Shown piece by piece: positions 59,509 to 64,000 of a stretch of 64,000 bases of DNA (the stretch's first letter is position 1; each line of letters opens with the position of its first letter). Position numbers and translations under genes: made by a program. The notes below the pieces were generated by a model, which saw only the letters and a list, made by a program, of their open reading frames with translations, ran no database searches and was not told the origin of the DNA. This stretch comes from Epiperipatus broadwayi (lineage: Eukaryota > Onychophora > Udeonychophora > Euonychophora > Peripatidae), in assembly GCA_028023455.1 (NCBI GenBank), contig JAQFVV010000001.1, positions 21,965,401-22,029,400 on the forward strand. The letters run 5' to 3'.

Positions 59509-62500
59509 ATGAAAGTAAAAATTGTGGCAATCAATGTCAGAGGTTTGAACTCAACCTCAAAAATTAATAAGTTAAAACAATGGATCAAGGATATACAACC
59601 ACACTTGCTTGGTATACTTGAGACAAAAATTTATGCTGGATCACAAACTGACCCAGCCAAACATTTAAATATGGAAGGTTTCTGTGCATGCTCCAGAGAC
59701 TCTTCCTCTCCCTCAGCTGGCACCGGACTCATAATTGCTAGAAATTGCCCATTCACAATGTTCAAAATAATTCACATTGACATGAACTTATTAATTGCAA
59801 CTTTCAACCAAAAAAGCATAACAATAAATTTGGTTTTTGTATTTATGCCTTTACAGGATAAAAAAATAGATACCATAATTGCAAACATTAATTCAAGGTT
59901 AGCTACAACTTCAAACCCAACCATCTTGATTGGAGATTTTAATTTAAAATATCAGGAATTTACCCAATGTTGGCTTCACAGAATAAACATACCACTAATG
60001 AGTGGCCAAGGTTTTTTGCCAGATGATGCCATCTCTTTCCACAATAATCGCTTCTCTTCACTTATTGATCTGTGCTTTTATTCTCCAATGCTTCACCACC
60101 TTATTGAAATAAAACTAACTCCCTCAACTTTTTCCGATCACTCAGCTCAAATAGTCACAATTGACTGTGCCTAAATTCAAATATCACCCTTTCCACTTAC
60201 AAGAACAATAAGAGTTTTACTCCCAGAAACAACCCCTGAATTTCTGTTCTCTGAGACCTACTTAATGCTAAACAAAATCAAAGATATGACTTTGAACCCG
60301 GTCCAGAAATATCTAGCATTTATGGGAATGTTGTCCTTTAACATCAACCATATAACAAAAAAACAACCTCCACCATCAAGACTTTTGTCTCTGGCAGATC
60401 AGTTGCACCAGAGAATAATCATAATTAACCCATCACACTGCACCCAGCAATATATATTCAAGTTTACACATGCATACAATAAAGCATGTGAAGAACTCAA
60501 AAGCTGTCTGATGATAAAGAAAAGCAAGGTATGCCTAACCAGGCCACACACTTGGACAAGAGATTATATAAGATGGGCACTGGGGAACCAACCAGATGTA
60601 AAAGTGCCAATGGCACTATATACAAATAGTGGAACATATGCAGGACACAATATGATTGTGCCAATTTTTGAATATTTTAAGGAGAAATTACAAGAAAAAC
60701 AACCATATAAAATACCACATAATCTGTTTGGCCCACCAGAGACAAAAACCCCATTCACAAAAGATCTATTCACAAAAAAACTGAATACTATTCGAAACAC
60801 TTGCCATCCAGGTAGTCCTGGAGTCCCATTGTTTGTATTAAAGCATCTAAGCAAATTCACAACAGAATATTTGTGTCAGTTAGCAAACCATCTAGTGCAA
60901 CAAATTCAACCCATAGAGGGTGTCTATCCAATAGCCATAGTACCCTATAATAATCAGAAAGCAATTATCCCACCTATTACAGACCTCTGGCCAATATCTA
61001 TGGGACCTTTGCCGATCAAAATTATGGAGAAAATTATTAAAGATGAAATTGAACTATATATAATGCCACTTATCTCTGAAGCACAATATGCAAAGAAAAA
61101 CTCTTCATCAACAGAAGCAGCCTTATTCTTCAAAGCAATTCTAGCCACAGTAAAACAGCGGAAAAAATACGGACCCATTGTCATGCAGCTTGACATAGAA
61201 GCTGCATTTGACTCAGTCAATATATACACACTTCTGAAAATGCTAAAAGACACAGAAATTCCTAGAACACACCTATATATAATTGTTAACCTGCTTTTGA
61301 ATAGAAAGATCCGTATAACTTTAAATGGAAGAAACTCACCATCTTTCACACCCACCAAATCTATATCCCAAGGATCCCCTCTTAGTTCACTATTGTTTAT
61401 ATTTTACATCAATCCCCTTATTAAAAGCATACAAAATGCATTTACTGGGATCGAGATACCAGACACAACACAGCACACTACATGCATTGCCTATATGGAT
61501 GATGTTACAATATTCCTAATATCAAAAAAACAAATACCGCAACTCCAAAAGATATTGCAAGAATATTCACAAAAATATGAATTAACATTTAATCCAGCAA
61601 AAACCACAGCCTGGTCACTATACACTGGTAAACCATGTACATCAATTTACAAATCAAAACCAAACTCTTTCCTTGGATTCCCATTTCATATGGGAATTAC
61701 AGGAATGAGATGCCATATTCAAAATAAACTTAAAGAAGAAGCCACAAAAATTATAAACTCCTTGTCCAAGGCATATCTTTCACTATATTCCAAAGTACTG
61801 TTAATTAAACAGCTTATCACAACCAAAATAACTTACTATATACCAGTTATTTTATTCTCAAAAGAGTTTATTTCAAAAATTAAAACCATATATAATAAAC
61901 TACTTTGGGCCAGAAAAACAGTAGCAATTTCCACAAAAAAACTTAGCCAACCTCTAATAAAAAATGGACTTGGCTTGCACAACATCAATGTTTTTCATAT
62001 AAAGAAGTTAAGGAACTCAATAATCACAATACTTGCCAAATACCCAAAAATTAACCACTTGATAGAAGTTACTCCAACAGATAGACCACCTCCAAAAGGT
62101 TCTTTTTTCACTAACATTATATACCACTGCAAAACCACAGACAAGATTCCAGAACAGTATTTGCATAAGTATTCATACTGGGATATTTATGGTTTAATAA
62201 ACAGAGAAGCAGATACTAATGTTATACAACCTATGCTAAGAATTAACAACAAGAGACTACTCAAGGAATATAAAAAATGGGCTCTAGAGCCCAAATACTT
62301 TGATTTTATCATGAAAATCAATCTCATTGCCTTGCCAACAACCCACTTTTTTTATCATAAAAGAATGTATATATCTATTGACCCCTTCTGTGGACTCTGC
62401 CATCGAGCAGAAGAGACACTGGACCACTTTATTTATCAATGTGTAGCACTTAACCAAACACAACAGATGATGTGTAACACCTACAGAAAAACAGGTACAA

Positions 62501-62724
62501 TCATTAATCACATAATAGCTGCTTTTCAGGGAAGATCAATACCTAGCATTAGGGCAGCCACATTTGTTCTATATGCATACTGGTGCACCCGATGTACTTT
62601 CTTAATTGGCAATAACACCAGATGACACCCAGCTACATTTAGCAACAAATTGCTACACATTCGAAATAGAGATAAAATAATAACCAACCCCCACTTATAT
62701 GCAACAACATGCGGACAAAACTAA
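59509..62724 (+). pseudogene. ORF2 of element C: APE endonuclease-RT with two premature stops
   Basis: Starts MKVKIVAINVRGLN at 59509. Endonuclease: VNVRGLN, LETK, LIGDFNLK, SSLIDLCFYS, FSDHSAQ. TAA at 60172-60174 interrupts, but the frame continues (PLTRTIRVLLPETTPEF aligns with A and B). RT: QLDIEAAFDSV (61186-61218), SISQGSPLSSLLF (about 61350-61390), AYMDDVTIF (about 61489-61515), FLGFPFH. The usual LRPISM is LWPISM (CGG to TGG). Zinc motif CGLCH...HFIYQC (about 62392-62442). A TGA at 62623-62625 precedes a homologous tail (FSNKLLHIRNRDKI), so the original end was TAA at 62722-62724. No frameshift in more than 3 kb. Confidence 0.9.
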
Positions 62725-62904
62725 ATAAGCTCCTCAAACTTTAGAACTCTGATTATTTTTGCTTTTTTATTTTTTATATTGTTATAGTCCATTAACCACA
62801 AAGTGTAACCTCTAAATTCATTTATATGTGTTTACCCTAATATCATTCATTGTATGTTAAATTTGAAATTTTCTAGATGTAAACTTATGTAAACCATTGA
62901 GATC

Positions 62905-62910
62905 AATAAA
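62905..62910 (+). terminator. AATAAA poly(A)-type signal of element C
   Basis: AATAAA 13 bases before the microsatellite, the same arrangement as in A and B. Confidence 0.55.
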
Positions 62911-62923
62911 GCCTTTATTGAAA

Positions 62924-63100
<177 letters not shown>

Positions 63101-63483
63101 TCAATTCAATATCCATTTATTATGTGCACTTCAACATTTACACTTTAACAGAAATACACAATAAAAAAATAAAATAACAATGATAATAATTAAAATTTAA
63201 AAAAACAAAACAATTATAAGCAAATACAAGCTACATACATAAAATTATATATACATATATGTTCATAATTATACATTTAGTTGTTTTTTAACATTCATCA
63301 CAAATTGATCGCAAAAAAATATCAATATTATTAAAAAGTTAGATTATATACCATTTGCAATCTATTAATAACTGATTTACCAAAGAAAGTATTTTTACAT
63401 ATACTAATCTTGAAAGTTTGCATTTCTCTTAATAAACGACAAGGTACTTTCAATTCTATTTTTGATATACAGTTACTGACATC
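63101..63483 (-). repeat. Possible retroposon 3' end on the minus strand, abutting (AAT)n
   Basis: The tract edge ATTCAATTCAATATCCATTTATT resembles the edge at 63845-63880 (ATTCAATTC...ATTTATTTACC). Read on the minus strand, both are AT-rich sequences ending ...AATAAATGNNNTTGAATTGAAT followed by (ATT)n, like two 3' ends of one retroposon family. No coding sequence is visible; weak. Confidence 0.35.
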
Positions 63484-63847
<364 letters not shown>

Positions 63848-63869
63848 TCAATTCAATTCAATTCAATTC

Positions 63870-64000
63870 ATTTATTTACCGTACAAAACTACAGCATAAA
63901 GCCAATTACAGTATTGCACCATAACAAATATATAAATACATAAATGAGTTTAAATGACAAATTATTAATATAATTATGTGCCATATTTCAATAAAAGATA
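63870..64000. other. AT-rich sequence to window end
   Basis: No feature apart from the possible minus-strand retroposon end described for 63101-63483. Confidence 0.4.

Larger units (their letters stand above)
57738..62923 (+). mobile_element. Non-LTR retrotransposon C (L1/Tx1-like), broken, ends in (ATC)n(AAT)n
   Basis: Same plan as A and B: CpG-rich 5' region, zinc-knuckle ORF1, ORF2 with APE, RT and zinc motif, 3' UTR of about 200 bp with AATAAA (62905) and no poly(A). The 5' boundary is uncertain; 57738 is the end of the upstream microsatellite and the real start may lie anywhere up to about 57950. Proteins are clearly homologous to A and B but more distant. The ORF1-ORF2 spacer is only 31 bp, against about 500 and 270 in A and B. 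Frameshifts in the ORF1 N-terminal part and three in-frame stops show it is inactive. Confidence 0.88.

Overview
The window looks like intergenic DNA from an AT-rich animal genome, probably an invertebrate. I see no convincing host gene, no operon structure and no bacterial signals. Every coding stretch that I can assign belongs to a mobile element: non-LTR retrotransposons with endonuclease, reverse transcriptase and zinc-knuckle proteins, a Ty3/gypsy LTR element, a Penelope-like element, and a hAT transposase. Long AT-rich and microsatellite stretches and many inverted-repeat (foldback) elements fill the rest. The phylum cannot be fixed from the sequence alone.

Layout. 1-11466: two related but clearly diverged two-ORF non-LTR retrotransposons of the L1/Tx1 type lie head-to-tail. 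Element A is cut by the left edge and has one frameshift in ORF2. Element B has both ORFs open. A (TAG)n tract separates them and another follows B, and element B sits inside (TAG)n on both sides. 11720-12755: tandem duplication and foldback repeats. 13779-19930: a gypsy element with 1.6-kb LTRs, a tRNA-Lys-type primer binding site, a decayed pol and no gag. 20785-22936: a hAT relic on the minus strand, split by a 170-bp insert that carries a 9-bp target duplication. 24368-25275: two tRNA-like (SINE-type) pieces. 25911-26300: two palindromes. 30847-32430: a Penelope-like element with RT and GIY-YIG remnants, flanked by inverted copies of its own 3' part. 33550-34340: a very decayed RTE-type LINE. 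37380-38784: a DNA transposon with a palindrome next to it. 39690-42010: a large diverged inverted repeat holding a truncated L1/Tx1-like 3' fragment. 43757-45262: a DNA element with terminal inverted repeats, a nested palindrome and an internal satellite-like array. 47761-48061, 49312-49997 and 51694-51958: further palindromes; the second has arms of about 340 bp that pair almost perfectly. 53788-55442: a LINE fragment of another clade with an (AT)n expansion inside it. 57738-62923: a third L1/Tx1-like element (C), with both ORFs broken by in-frame stops, ending in (ATC)n(AAT)n. 63484-63847: a long (AAT)n tract.

How the parts work together. In the L1/Tx1-like elements, ORF1 (zinc-knuckle RNA-binding protein) and ORF2 (APE endonuclease, RT, C-terminal zinc motif) would form the particle that nicks a target and copies the element RNA there. 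The main observation is that two diverged elements occupy the same (TAG)n tract with the same 3' junction, and one of them has TAG repeats on both sides. This is what a microsatellite-targeting retrotransposon lineage would leave. A third relative also ends at a trinucleotide microsatellite. All three use [F/Y]MDD rather than the usual FADD in the RT active site.

Limits: clade names rest on motifs read by eye, not on alignment or phylogeny. Boundaries of decayed elements are approximate.
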